The translations under genes and the position numbers were made by a program. From positions 1-64,000 of the forward strand of contig CACKGF010000002.1 of the NCBI GenBank assembly GCA_902599625.1: a stretch of 64,000 nucleotides of DNA, in the 5' to 3' direction. This document shows positions 37,831 through 46,130 of this stretch, in pieces; position 1 is the first letter of the stretch; every line of letters begins with the position of its first letter. Under the pieces are notes generated by a model. That model was not told where the DNA came from, did not search any database, and was given only the letters and a program-made list of their open reading frames with translations. This DNA comes from an uncultured Pelagibacteraceae bacterium (GTDB lineage: Bacteria; Pseudomonadota; Alphaproteobacteria; Pelagibacterales; Pelagibacteraceae).

Positions 37831-37943
37831 AAAATATTTTTATTATTGTCGTTTTAAGTTTTTTATTAATTTCCTGTGGAAAAAAAGCGGATCCTGAATA
37901 CAAAGGTTCAATTGGAACAAATAGTTTAATTCAAACATCGTAA
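37827..37943 (+). CDS. lptM: Small lipoprotein, LptM-like
   Basis: A 38-residue lipoprotein too short for ordinary ORF cut-offs. The signal MKNIFIIVVLSFLLIS is followed by lipobox Cys17 (LISC) and then CGKKADPEYKG, resembling the CGxKGPL start of mature LptM/YifL. It has a good Shine-Dalgarno (AAGGAGA). It overlaps argH (ATGA) and lysA (TAATG), so it is translated within this operon. In many proteobacteria lptM sits next to lysA/dapF. LptM in E. coli helps disulfide maturation of the LPS translocon LptD; the same role here is inference. Confidence 0.85.
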   Translation: MKNIFIIVVLSFLLISCGKKADPEYKGSIGTNSLIQTS

Positions 37944-39157
37944 TGAATTATAAAAATAGTAAATTTTATGTTGAGAATATTTCTATAGGGAAATTAACTC
38001 GATCATTTCAAACCCCTTTTTACTGTTATTCAAAATCAAGGCTAAATCAAAATATAAAAACTTTTAATAAAAACTTTGAAAAAACAAAACCATTAATATG
38101 TTTTTCTGTAAAATCTAATTCGAATTCAAAATTATTAAAGATAATAAAAGACAACGGATTGGGCGCTGATGTTGTCTCAATAGGCGAGCTCCAAAAAGTT
38201 TTAAAAGTAGGTTTTAAATCAAATAAAATTGTGTTTTCAGGAGTTGGAAAAACTACAAGTGAACTAGATTTTGCGATTAAAAATAAAATTTTATTGATAA
38301 ACGTTGAATCTGAGAGTGAACTAAAAAATATTATCAATTTATCTAAAAATAAAAAAACTGTAGTCAATGTAGGAATAAGATTAAACCCAAATGTTAACGC
38401 TCAAACTATAGGAAAAATTTCAACTGGCAGAATGCAAGATAAATTTGGATTAAATTTTAAAGATGCAATCAAAATTGTCGATAAATATAAAAATTCAGAC
38501 TCAATTAGATTTAAATGTTTAAGTGTTCACATTGGTAGCCAAATTTTAAGTAATGTGCCTTATCAAAAAATGATACGCGTTGTAAATAATTTTCTAGAAA
38601 AAGTTTCAGTAAATTTTGAATACATAGATTTTGGTGGGGGGATGGGTATTGACTATAGTTCAAACAAAAAAACTTTTGATTTTAAAAAGCTTGCTTTGGA
38701 AATTTATAAATTTTCAAAAAGGAATGAATGTAAAATTATTCTTGAACCAGGAAGATCTATAATAGGGGATACTGCTGTACTTATTTCTAAGGTTATCTAT
38801 ATTAAAGAAAGTCCAACCAAAGATTTTATTATTTTAGATGCTGGCATGAACGATCTAATTAGACCAGCTTTATATAATGCAAAACATATGATTATTCCTG
38901 CAATTAAATCGAGTAAAAAAAGTAAAAAAGAATATGATTTTGTTGGTCCAATTTGTGAAACTTCGGATAGGTTTTTGAAAATGAAAAAATTTCAAAAGTT
39001 AAATGAGGGGGAGATTGTTATTCTAAAAGATGTAGGAGCATATGGTTATGTATTGTCATCAAATTACAATGTACGACCAATGCCAAAAGAAGTGTTGGTT
39101 GATAAATCAAAAACTCAAATCATTAGTAAAAGGCAGTCCATTAAAGATCTTATTTAA
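37943..39157 (+). CDS. lysA: Diaminopimelate decarboxylase
   Basis: PLP enzyme of 404 residues making lysine from meso-diaminopimelate. The PLP lysine is in CFSVKSNSNSKLLKI near residue 56. HIGSQI near 195, FGGGMGIDY near 230, ILEPGRSIIG near 268 and the active-site Cys in VGPICETSDRF near 338 complete the set. It overlaps the lptM-like gene and is followed directly by plsC. Confidence 0.97.
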   Translation: MNYKNSKFYVENISIGKLTRSFQTPFYCYSKSRLNQNIKTFNKNFEKTKPLICFSVKSNSNSKLLKIIKDNGLGADVVSIGELQKVLKVGFKSNKIVFSGVGKTTSELDFAIKNKILLINVESESELKNIINLSKNKKTVVNVGIRLNPNVNAQTIGKISTGRMQDKFGLNFKDAIKIVDKYKNSDSIRFKCLSVHIGSQILSNVPYQKMIRVVNNFLEKVSVNFEYIDFGGGMGIDYSSNKKTFDFKKLALEIYKFSKRNECKIILEPGRSIIGDTAVLISKVIYIKESPTKDFIILDAGMNDLIRPALYNAKHMIIPAIKSSKKSKKEYDFVGPICETSDRFLKMKKFQKLNEGEIVILKDVGAYGYVLSSNYNVRPMPKEVLVDKSKTQIISKRQSIKDLI

Positions 39158-39859
39158 ATGATAAGAAATATAATATTTTTCCTTTTTTTTTATCTAGGGA
39201 TTATCTCAATTTCAATTTTATTTATTCCGACACTTTTATTTCCAAAAAAAGGGGTTCAGTTTGGAGGTCGTTTAATGGGTATTTGGACTGGCATTTGTCT
39301 TAAACTTTTTTTAGGTGTTAATATCTCAGTTAAAGGTTTAGAAAACATCCCTAGAGAAAAAAAGTACTTTGTTGTTTGTTCACATCAGTCGATGTTTGAA
39401 ACATTCTATTTGCAAACAATTTTTGAATCATCGGTTTTTATTCTTAAAAAAGAATTGATGGGAATTCCTCTATTTGGATCATATCTTAAAAAGATGGGGT
39501 GTGTATCAATTGATAGGGATAAAATTTCTAAGGAAAATTTAGGTTTCAAAGGATTGGTTGAAAAAGTTTTAAATGACAAACAAAACACGCTTATAATTTT
39601 TCCCCAAGGTACAAGGAAAGATTATAAAGATAGGTCAAAGTTTAAAAAGGGATTTGCAAGAATTTACAATGACTTTCAAATAAATTGCCTTCCAATTGCG
39701 ATTAATTCAGGGAAAACATGGCCAAAGTCATCTTTATTAAAAAGTAAACAAAATATAACAGTCTCTATATTAAAATCCTTCGAGCCCGGTAAAGATTTGG
39801 AACAGTTCTCTAAAGAAGTTGAAAATTTAATTTATAAAGAATTAGATTTATTAAACTAA
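39158..39859 (+). CDS. plsC: 1-acyl-sn-glycerol-3-phosphate acyltransferase
   Basis: Membrane-bound lysophosphatidate acyltransferase, 233 residues. An N-terminal membrane segment (about 3-26) is followed by motif I CSHQSMFETFYL, where the usual HX4D is HX4E, a variant seen in part of the family. FPQGTRKD near residue 147 is the substrate motif. It makes phosphatidic acid for membrane lipids. The ATG follows the lysA stop without a gap, and it ends 2 bases from the convergent dnaN. Confidence 0.92.
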   Translation: MIRNIIFFLFFYLGIISISILFIPTLLFPKKGVQFGGRLMGIWTGICLKLFLGVNISVKGLENIPREKKYFVVCSHQSMFETFYLQTIFESSVFILKKELMGIPLFGSYLKKMGCVSIDRDKISKENLGFKGLVEKVLNDKQNTLIIFPQGTRKDYKDRSKFKKGFARIYNDFQINCLPIAINSGKTWPKSSLLKSKQNITVSILKSFEPGKDLEQFSKEVENLIYKELDLLN

Positions 39860-39861
39860 TT

Positions 39862-40974
39862 TTAACCTTTCATCGGCATTATCACAAAAATGCTGTCAAA
39901 ATCACTTGGATCTTTTATTAATGCTGGTGATGCAGTATCATTAAAAAAAATTTCTATTTTTTCACCTTCTAACTCACTAGCAACATCTATTAAATATTTT
40001 GAATTGAAAGTTATATCTAAATCATGCTCAAATTTCACAGAAACACTCTCATTTCCATCACCACTATGAGTATTATTGACTGATAGATCAAGTTTATCTT
40101 TTGATAATTTAATTTTTACTCCATCTTTTTTGTCTGTAGAAACAGACGCAACTCTATCAACACTGCTTTTGAATAATTCTAAATCTGCTTCCATCTTTTT
40201 CTTATTATTTTTTGGAACAACTTGAGCATAATTTGGAAATTTTCCATCTATAACTTTTGAAATTAAAACACTGTTGTCCATAGAAATTTTAATTTTTGTT
40301 TTTGAATTTGAGACTTTGATTTTTCCTTGATTGTTTTCAAGTATTGAACAAAGTTGAAAAATTGTTTTTTTTGGTAATATTATTGGTTCAAAGTTGATGG
40401 GTTTCTCAAGTCTCATTTTCGATATGGACATTCTGTGAGAATCTGTTGAAACAGCAGTCAAAAAGTTTTTATCATCTCCACTAGTAAAATGTAAAAAAAT
40501 ACCACTTAAATAATGTCGAGTTTCATCATTTGAAATTGAAAACTTACATTTATTTAATAGCTTTAAAAAACTTTGCGAGTCTAAACTAATTTCTTCAGCC
40601 TCAAAACCTTCTTCCATTAATGGAAATTCCTGAGGATCAATGCAATTTAACTTGAATTTAGATTTTTCAGACTCTAGTTGCATCTTATTCTCTGATAGAC
40701 TTTCTACATTTATTTTTTTTCCTGAACTGAATTTTCTTACTATATCGTACATTATAAGAGAATTTGTGGTTGTTTTGCCTTCCTTTTCAATTTCAACACT
40801 TTGTATTCGATGAACAAAAATCATATCTAGATCTGTTGCGGTTATAATTAGTTCTTTTCCACTTGCCTCTAAAAGGACATTGGATAAAATTGGTAGTGTA
40901 CTTCTTCTTTCAATTACATTCTGACAAAAACTTAATGACTCTTGGAGGTCTTTTTGATTTACACTAAACTTCAT
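39862..40974 (-). CDS. dnaN: DNA polymerase III beta sliding clamp
   Basis: Ring-shaped processivity clamp, 370 residues in three clamp domains. It starts MKFSVNQKDLQESLSFCQNVIERRSTLPILSNVLLEA and ends with the typical PSDFDSIFVIMPMKG (clamp C-terminus MPMR-like). It overlaps the end of dnaA by 11 bases, so dnaA-dnaN form a coupled operon. Confidence 0.96.
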   Translation of the reverse strand: MKFSVNQKDLQESLSFCQNVIERRSTLPILSNVLLEASGKELIITATDLDMIFVHRIQSVEIEKEGKTTTNSLIMYDIVRKFSSGKKINVESLSENKMQLESEKSKFKLNCIDPQEFPLMEEGFEAEEISLDSQSFLKLLNKCKFSISNDETRHYLSGIFLHFTSGDDKNFLTAVSTDSHRMSISKMRLEKPINFEPIILPKKTIFQLCSILENNQGKIKVSNSKTKIKISMDNSVLISKVIDGKFPNYAQVVPKNNKKKMEADLELFKSSVDRVASVSTDKKDGVKIKLSKDKLDLSVNNTHSGDGNESVSVKFEHDLDITFNSKYLIDVASELEGEKIEIFFNDTASPALIKDPSDFDSIFVIMPMKG

Positions 40975-42367
40975 TTTCTGATTTATACATTATCTGGTTT
41001 TTGAGATAATTTATTCCATTATTTATTTCGCTATTTTCTACCTTTAATTTCTCTATAGTTTTTACAGAGTGAATTATTGTTGTGTGATCTCTATTTGAAA
41101 ATTCTCTACCTATTTCTGGTAAAGATTTTGAGGTAAGTATTTTTGACAGGTAAATTGCTACCTGCCTAGGTCTTACTAAATATCTTGACCTTCTTGAAGA
41201 AAGCATTTCATTTTTACTAATTTTGAAATATTTACAAACTAACGTTTGGATATTATCTATAGAGACTTTGGCTTCATTTATGTTTAGGAGGTCTTTAAGT
41301 ATTATTTTAGTTTCTGAAATATTCGGAACTCTTTCATATATCCTTGCAAATGATGCGATTCTATTTAAGGCACCAACCAACTCCCTGATACTGCTTCTAA
41401 TTTCATAACTAATAAATTTAAGTATTTCCTCCGATATATTAATCTTTTCATTATAGTATAAATTAAGTTCATTAGTTTTTTCTTTGAGAATCTTATATCT
41501 CAATTCATATTCAGGATTTTGAATATCAACCACCAATCCACCTGAAAATCTGGATTTAATCCTTTCTTGTATCCTTTTTAACTTATTCGGAGGTCTATCA
41601 GCTGAAACAACTATTTGTGACCCTTTTTCAAGTAGTGCATTAAAGGTGTGAAAAAATTCTTCCTGCATAGCCTCTTTTCCATCCATAAATTGAATATCAT
41701 CTATTATTAAAACATTAGTATTTCTAAAGTTGTCTTTAAATCTGACCATTTCATTACTTTTTATTGATTTAACAAATTGGTACATAAATCTTTCTGCTGA
41801 GATAAATGTGACCTTATTTTCAGTTTTAAGCTTTAAACCAATAGCATTTAATAGATGGGTTTTTCCCATTCCTACACCTCCGTACAAATACAAAGGATTA
41901 TAATGAGATATATTTTCTGAGACTTTTTTTGATGCTTCAAAAGCTAGTTTATTACTTGTTCCGATGATGAAGTTATCAAATGATTTGTTTTGATCAATTC
42001 TGTTGTACTGTAGAAAACTATCTTTTAAAAATGAAATATTGTCATCTTTTTTAATGATATTATTTACTGCTTTATCTTTTTCATGTTCTTTATCTTCAAT
42101 TCTAAATTCTATTCTAGAAATTTCTCTTATCTGTTTTTTAACAATTTTCAAAATTTCATCTAAATATCTTGATACAATCCAGTCTCTAAGAAATCTTGTT
42201 GAAACTGAAACAACTAAATAATTGCTATGTTGCTCTTCGAAATATATTTTTTTTAGCCAGCTCTCATAAATTTCTGAACCAAATTTTGATTTCATTTCTT
42301 TTTGAATTTCTGTCCAAATTAGGTTTGTATCTTTTTTTTGATTGAAATCTTTATTTAAATTTTTCAT
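40964..42367 (-). CDS. dnaA: Chromosomal replication initiator DnaA
   Basis: Initiator ATPase of 467 residues. Domain I (about 15-85, IWTEIQKEMKSKFGSEIYESWLKKI) is followed by a short linker. Domain III has Walker A LYGGVGMGKTHLLNAIG near 165 and Walker B VLIIDDIQFM near 225. The DNA-binding domain IV ends RPRQVAIYLSKILTSKSLPEIGREFSNRDHTTIIHSVKTI (signature with RDHTT), here described by its key residues. Upstream lies a 290-base AT-rich gap with palindromes but no clear DnaA-box cluster. Confidence 0.97.
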   Translation of the reverse strand: MKNLNKDFNQKKDTNLIWTEIQKEMKSKFGSEIYESWLKKIYFEEQHSNYLVVSVSTRFLRDWIVSRYLDEILKIVKKQIREISRIEFRIEDKEHEKDKAVNNIIKKDDNISFLKDSFLQYNRIDQNKSFDNFIIGTSNKLAFEASKKVSENISHYNPLYLYGGVGMGKTHLLNAIGLKLKTENKVTFISAERFMYQFVKSIKSNEMVRFKDNFRNTNVLIIDDIQFMDGKEAMQEEFFHTFNALLEKGSQIVVSADRPPNKLKRIQERIKSRFSGGLVVDIQNPEYELRYKILKEKTNELNLYYNEKINISEEILKFISYEIRSSIRELVGALNRIASFARIYERVPNISETKIILKDLLNINEAKVSIDNIQTLVCKYFKISKNEMLSSRRSRYLVRPRQVAIYLSKILTSKSLPEIGREFSNRDHTTIIHSVKTIEKLKVENSEINNGINYLKNQIMYKSENEV

Positions 42368-42657
42368 GTGAAGTTATTTCTAGCTAATCTTTAAAAAATT
42401 TTTATTCAATAAAATATTTCTTTGATCAAAAGAAATTTAAAATCCTTAATTGAATGAAATTTGAAATTGTATAAATTTAAAATTGAAAAGTGATTAGCTT
42501 TAAAATTGAATTCAATTTTTAATATTAAAGTAAATAAAAATTTACTTTTTTAATTTACAAAAACTCCAACATGTTGTGTTTAAGCTTTAAAACTTAATTA
42601 CATTTTGTGGCAAGACTTTTTTCTATATGCGGTAAAAAAGATTTAACTGCAGGTTGT
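42368..42657. other. AT-rich gap between rpsT and dnaA
   Basis: The longest gene-free stretch in the window. It holds an 18-bp perfect palindrome (AAAATTGAATTCAATTTT, 42502-42519) and a 9-bp stem (AAAGTAAAT/ATTTACTTT) with an AAAA loop at 42527-42548. One near-match to a DnaA box (TGTGTTTAA) is present, too little to call an origin. The dnaA promoter must lie here. No ORF with a ribosome-binding site was seen. Confidence 0.5.
42527..42548. terminator. Possible terminator or stem-loop between rpsT and dnaA
   Basis: A perfect 9-bp inverted repeat, AAAGTAAAT with ATTTACTTT, and a 4-base loop. T residues follow on the plus strand. On the minus strand (the direction of rpsT and dnaA) the T tract is short, so termination there would be weak. 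It could instead be a regulatory stem in the dnaA leader. Confidence 0.3.
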
Positions 42658-42918
42658 TTATAGGGAATTTATTTTTCTCGTAATCTTAGAAACGTTTCGA
42701 GTTGCGTTTCCTTTTTTAATTACGCCGGTCTTAACAATTTTCATTAATTCCGAGTTCAATTTGGGTAAGTAAGAAAGGGCTTCCTTCTTTTTCTTACTAT
42801 CGATCAATTTTTTCATTTTTTTTAAGGCAATTTTGTAACGGCTTTTACGGGTCTTATTAACCTCTGTTTGCCTTTTTATTCGTCTGATTCTTTTAATTGC
42901 TGATTTTGTATTCGCCAT
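42658..42918 (-). CDS. rpsT: 30S ribosomal protein S20
   Basis: Small-subunit protein bS20, 86 residues: MANTKSAIKRIRRIKRQTEVNKTRKSRYK-type start, shown by its first residues MANTKSAIKRIRRIKRQ, and KGVIKKGNATRNVSKITRKIN-like end. GAGAGGA lies about 15 bases upstream. The start codon sits inside a hairpin (see 42912-42926). In E. coli S20 is translationally autoregulated. It precedes dnaA in the standard alphaproteobacterial order. Confidence 0.95.
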   Translation of the reverse strand: MANTKSAIKRIRRIKRQTEVNKTRKSRYKIALKKMKKLIDSKKKKEALSYLPKLNSELMKIVKTGVIKKGNATRNVSKITRKINSL

Positions 42919-42926
42919 TTTGGCGA
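42912..42926 (-). promoter_or_regulatory. Hairpin enclosing the rpsT start codon
   Basis: On the coding strand TCGCCA and TGGCGA form a 6-bp GC-rich inverted repeat with loop AAA. The A of the ATG is in the loop and TG is in the stem. In such an AT-rich genome this stem is conspicuous. It could limit S20 initiation; that is inference. Confidence 0.4.
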
Positions 42927-42965
42927 TGGTATATCCTCTCTACGTTGGACGGTCAATAGGTATTT

Positions 42966-43823
42966 TTACTTTTGACAAACAGAGCATATAAAAGTGGATC
43001 TGTTTGAAATTATTTTTCTTCTAATTTGCCCAGAGCATTTACTCCGACTACATCTCTTTTTTGCTCGATCATACACTTTAAATTCAGATTGGAAATTTCC
43101 ACTTTTACCTGAAATGCCCTTAAAATCTCTTATAGAGGAACCCCCAAATCGAATAGCTTTATTTAAAATTATTTTTGAATACTTAATTATTCTTTTATTT
43201 TCGTCTAAATTAATCAGGTAAGATTTTTTAAACGGATTAATCTTCGCCTGAAATAATATTTCATTTACGTAAATATTACCTAGTCCAGAGACCAATTTTT
43301 GATCTAACAATAAGTTCTTTATATTTTTTGTTCTATTTTTTAAAATTTTACTTAGATATTTTTTGTTAAAATCTTTACTTATCGCCTCAGGCCCTATTCG
43401 AGTAAAAAAACTTAGATATTCACTCTTATTATTTAAAATCTTAAAAAAACCAAATCTTCTAGGATCGTTGTAAATTAGTTTAAAATTTTTAAACCTGAAA
43501 ATTATATGATTGTGTTTCTTTGGTAGACTTTGAGACCCATAAAAACTCAGATTAGTGGTCTTTTTTTTTAAACCCATAAAATGAAGTGTGCCTGACATGC
43601 CCAAGTGTATCACGCAATAAAGATTATTATTAAATACCAAAATAAGATATTTTGATTTTCTTTGAATCTTTTCTATGACGGCATTTTTGAACATTTGTTC
43701 AAAATCCTTTGGTACTTTAAGTCTCAGGTTTCGGTTATTGACTTGAATATTTATTATTTTGCGGTTCTTTACCTGTCTATTTAGGGACTGTCTTACTATT
43801 TCTACTTCTGGTAATTCTGGCAT
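42966..43823 (-). CDS. mutM: Formamidopyrimidine-DNA glycosylase
   Basis: Fpg/MutM base-excision glycosylase and AP lyase of 285 residues, which removes 8-oxoguanine. The catalytic N-terminus is MPELPEVEIVRQSL (Pro2, Glu3). The helix-two-turn-helix includes LLDQKLVSGLGNIYVNEIL near residue 170. The C-terminal zinc finger has CSRSKCSG and FICSVCQK. Genes mutM and ubiE diverge with 34 bases between them. Confidence 0.96.
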   Translation of the reverse strand: MPELPEVEIVRQSLNRQVKNRKIINIQVNNRNLRLKVPKDFEQMFKNAVIEKIQRKSKYLILVFNNNLYCVIHLGMSGTLHFMGLKKKTTNLSFYGSQSLPKKHNHIIFRFKNFKLIYNDPRRFGFFKILNNKSEYLSFFTRIGPEAISKDFNKKYLSKILKNRTKNIKNLLLDQKLVSGLGNIYVNEILFQAKINPFKKSYLINLDENKRIIKYSKIILNKAIRFGGSSIRDFKGISGKSGNFQSEFKVYDRAKKRCSRSKCSGQIRRKIISNRSTFICSVCQK

Positions 43824-43857
43824 TAAATATTATATTATATTTTTATAACATTTAACT

Positions 43858-44562
43858 ATGCAACAAAATCTACAAAAAAAAAGAGGCCTTGTAAAAAAAG
43901 TTTTTGATAACGTTTATAATAAGTATGACCTCATGAATGATTTCATGTCTTTAGGTGTCCACAGACAGTGGAAAAGAGAACTCATCAGACAAATGAATCC
44001 TTATCCAGAGAGTAGCTTAATCGATGTTGCATGCGGTACTGGGGATATTGCTAAATTATTTGCAGATAATACATCCGATAAATCAAAAATATTATGTGTT
44101 GATTTTAATAAAAAAATGCTGGACGAGGGAAAAAAAAGGTTATCGAGTTACAAAAATATAAATTGGAAAGTTTCAAGAGCTGAAAAAATTGATGCACCTA
44201 GTGAAACCTTTGATTATTATACAATTAGCTTTGGTCTTAGAAATACGAAAGATTTAAACTCAACTATTTCAGAAGCTTATAGAGTTTTGAAAAAAGGAGG
44301 TAGATTTTTCTGCCTTGAGTTTTCAAAGATTCAAAATCAAAATTTAGATTTCATTTATAAACAGTATTCGAAACTAATACCGTTGATTGGAAAATTAGTA
44401 GTTGGAAAAAGTGCACCTTATGAATACTTAGTTCAAAGTATTGATGAATTCGTAAACCAAGAAGAGTTGCTCGATATAATCAAAAGTAAAAATTTCTACA
44501 ATCCCAGTTATAAAAATTTGTCTGGTGGTATTGTATCTTTACATACAGGTTGGAAAATATGA
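43858..44562 (+). CDS. ubiE: Ubiquinone biosynthesis C-methyltransferase UbiE
   Basis: SAM-dependent C-methyltransferase of 234 residues for ubiquinone (and menaquinone where present). The N-terminal VKKVFDNVYNKYDLMNDFMSLGVHRQWK is the UbiE signature, followed by the SAM motif LIDVACGTGDIAKLF and YTISFGLRNTKDL. It starts the operon ubiE-ubiB-coaBC-dut. Its stop overlaps the ubiB ATG (ATGA). Confidence 0.96.
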   Translation: MQQNLQKKRGLVKKVFDNVYNKYDLMNDFMSLGVHRQWKRELIRQMNPYPESSLIDVACGTGDIAKLFADNTSDKSKILCVDFNKKMLDEGKKRLSSYKNINWKVSRAEKIDAPSETFDYYTISFGLRNTKDLNSTISEAYRVLKKGGRFFCLEFSKIQNQNLDFIYKQYSKLIPLIGKLVVGKSAPYEYLVQSIDEFVNQEELLDIIKSKNFYNPSYKNLSGGIVSLHTGWKI

Positions 44563-46124
44563 TTTTTAATAAATTCTTTATACTTTTTAAAATTGGAAGA
44601 AAAATTGGAAAGTCTAATATAATAAATATAGTTTCGGAAACTCATAAAATACCCGTATTCATTAAAATATTTTTTAATTTGCTAGCTTTTTCATTTTCAA
44701 GTTCAAATGATACGAAAAGTAAGAGTAAAGAAAACTTAAGTGCCTCAATTCAAGAAATGGGAACTACTTTTATTAAACTTGGTCAATTCTTGGCCACGCG
44801 CCCAGATATAATCGGTGAAAAATTGTCTAAAGAACTTGAGTCTCTTCAAGATAAATTACCTCCTTTTTCAAAAAAAGAGGCAGAAAAAATTATTATAGAA
44901 AATTTAGGTCAGTCTAATTTTGATGACATAATTGACTTATCGGATCCTATAGCAGCTGCTTCAATAGCCCAAGTCCATAAAGCCAAAATTAAAGAAGATA
45001 ATATAATCAAAAATGTTGCAATAAAAGTTTTAAGACCAAACATAAAGAAAATTTTTAATGATGAGATAGATGCCATTATGTTATTGGCATATATAGTTGA
45101 AAGCCTAATCACTAAAACTAAAAGACTAAAACTCATTGAAGTTGTTTTTCTTTTCAAAGAGATAACAAATCATGAGATGGACCTAAGATTTGAAGCTGCA
45201 GCTGCAAATGAGTATGCCGAAAACACCAAAAATGATTTGGGATTTTTTGTCCCTAAAATATATTGGAATTTTACAAGCGAAAGTGTTCTAACTTTAGACT
45301 GGGTAGATGGAGTATCGATAAGGGAAAAAGACTTGCTTAAAGAAAGAAATATTGAAACTTCTAAAATTGCTACAAATTTAATTCAACATTTTTTAAGACA
45401 TGCAGTCCGTGATGGATTTTTTCACGCTGACATGCACCAAGGAAATATTTTTATTAATGAGTCTTCCCAAATAGTTCCAATAGATTTTGGTATAATGGGA
45501 AGAATAGATAAATTGAGTAGAAGATACTTAGCAGAAATCTTATACGGATTTGTACGTAGAGATTACAAAAAAGTAGCTGAGGTACATTTGTTAGCTGGAT
45601 TAGTACCAAAAGGCACATCTGTAGAGGAATTAGCTCAAGCCTTAAGATCTATTGGAGAGCCAATATTTGGTCAGAGTGTTAAAGACATATCAGGTGGAAA
45701 ATTATTAAAACAGTTATTTGATATTACAGAAAAATTTAATATGCAAACTCAACCACAATTATTACTTTTGCAAAAAACAATGGTTGTAGTAGAGGGTGTT
45801 GCAAGGAATTTAGATCCAAATAATAATATATGGGAGACCTCTAGACCTGTATTAGAGAACTGGCTAAAAGAGACTAAAGATCCTGTAAAGAATATGATGG
45901 ATACTTTAAAAGACTCTTCTGAAGTAATTAAAAGAATTCCTGAATTACCTAAGATAATGGATAACGCAAATCAGGCTTTAGCATTTTTAGCAAGTGGTCA
46001 GATACCTCAAAATACAAATTCTTTTTCCTCTTTTAATGATAAAAAAAACGAGATGAAATCAATTAGAAATCAAAGTATTATTGGTTTATTAGTGCTTGTC
46101 TTTTTAGGTGTCATAGTATTTTAA
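44559..46124 (+). CDS. ubiB: Ubiquinone biosynthesis kinase-like protein UbiB
   Basis: Atypical ABC1/UbiB kinase-like ATPase of about 521 residues that supports coenzyme Q synthesis. Motifs: MGTTFIKLGQFLATRPDI (the KxGQ motif, near 70), PIAAASIAQVHKAKI (Ala-rich nucleotide loop), VAIKVLRP and FHADMHQGNIFI (catalytic loop). C-terminal hydrophobic helix SIIGLLVLVFLGVIVF anchors it to the membrane. I chose the ATG at 44559, which overlaps the ubiE stop; a TTG nine bases upstream also gives an open frame but has less support. Confidence 0.95.
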   Translation: MIFNKFFILFKIGRKIGKSNIINIVSETHKIPVFIKIFFNLLAFSFSSSNDTKSKSKENLSASIQEMGTTFIKLGQFLATRPDIIGEKLSKELESLQDKLPPFSKKEAEKIIIENLGQSNFDDIIDLSDPIAAASIAQVHKAKIKEDNIIKNVAIKVLRPNIKKIFNDEIDAIMLLAYIVESLITKTKRLKLIEVVFLFKEITNHEMDLRFEAAAANEYAENTKNDLGFFVPKIYWNFTSESVLTLDWVDGVSIREKDLLKERNIETSKIATNLIQHFLRHAVRDGFFHADMHQGNIFINESSQIVPIDFGIMGRIDKLSRRYLAEILYGFVRRDYKKVAEVHLLAGLVPKGTSVEELAQALRSIGEPIFGQSVKDISGGKLLKQLFDITEKFNMQTQPQLLLLQKTMVVVEGVARNLDPNNNIWETSRPVLENWLKETKDPVKNMMDTLKDSSEVIKRIPELPKIMDNANQALAFLASGQIPQNTNSFSSFNDKKNEMKSIRNQSIIGLLVLVFLGVIVF

Positions 46125-46130
46125 TTCTGT

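Noticed and set aside
42368-42657. Replication origin next to dnaA
   Set aside because: Only one approximate DnaA box; in alphaproteobacteria dnaA is often far from oriC. Genome-wide skew is needed.
44550-44558. TTG start for ubiB nine bases upstream
   Set aside because: The ATG at 44559 overlaps the ubiE stop as expected for coupled genes.
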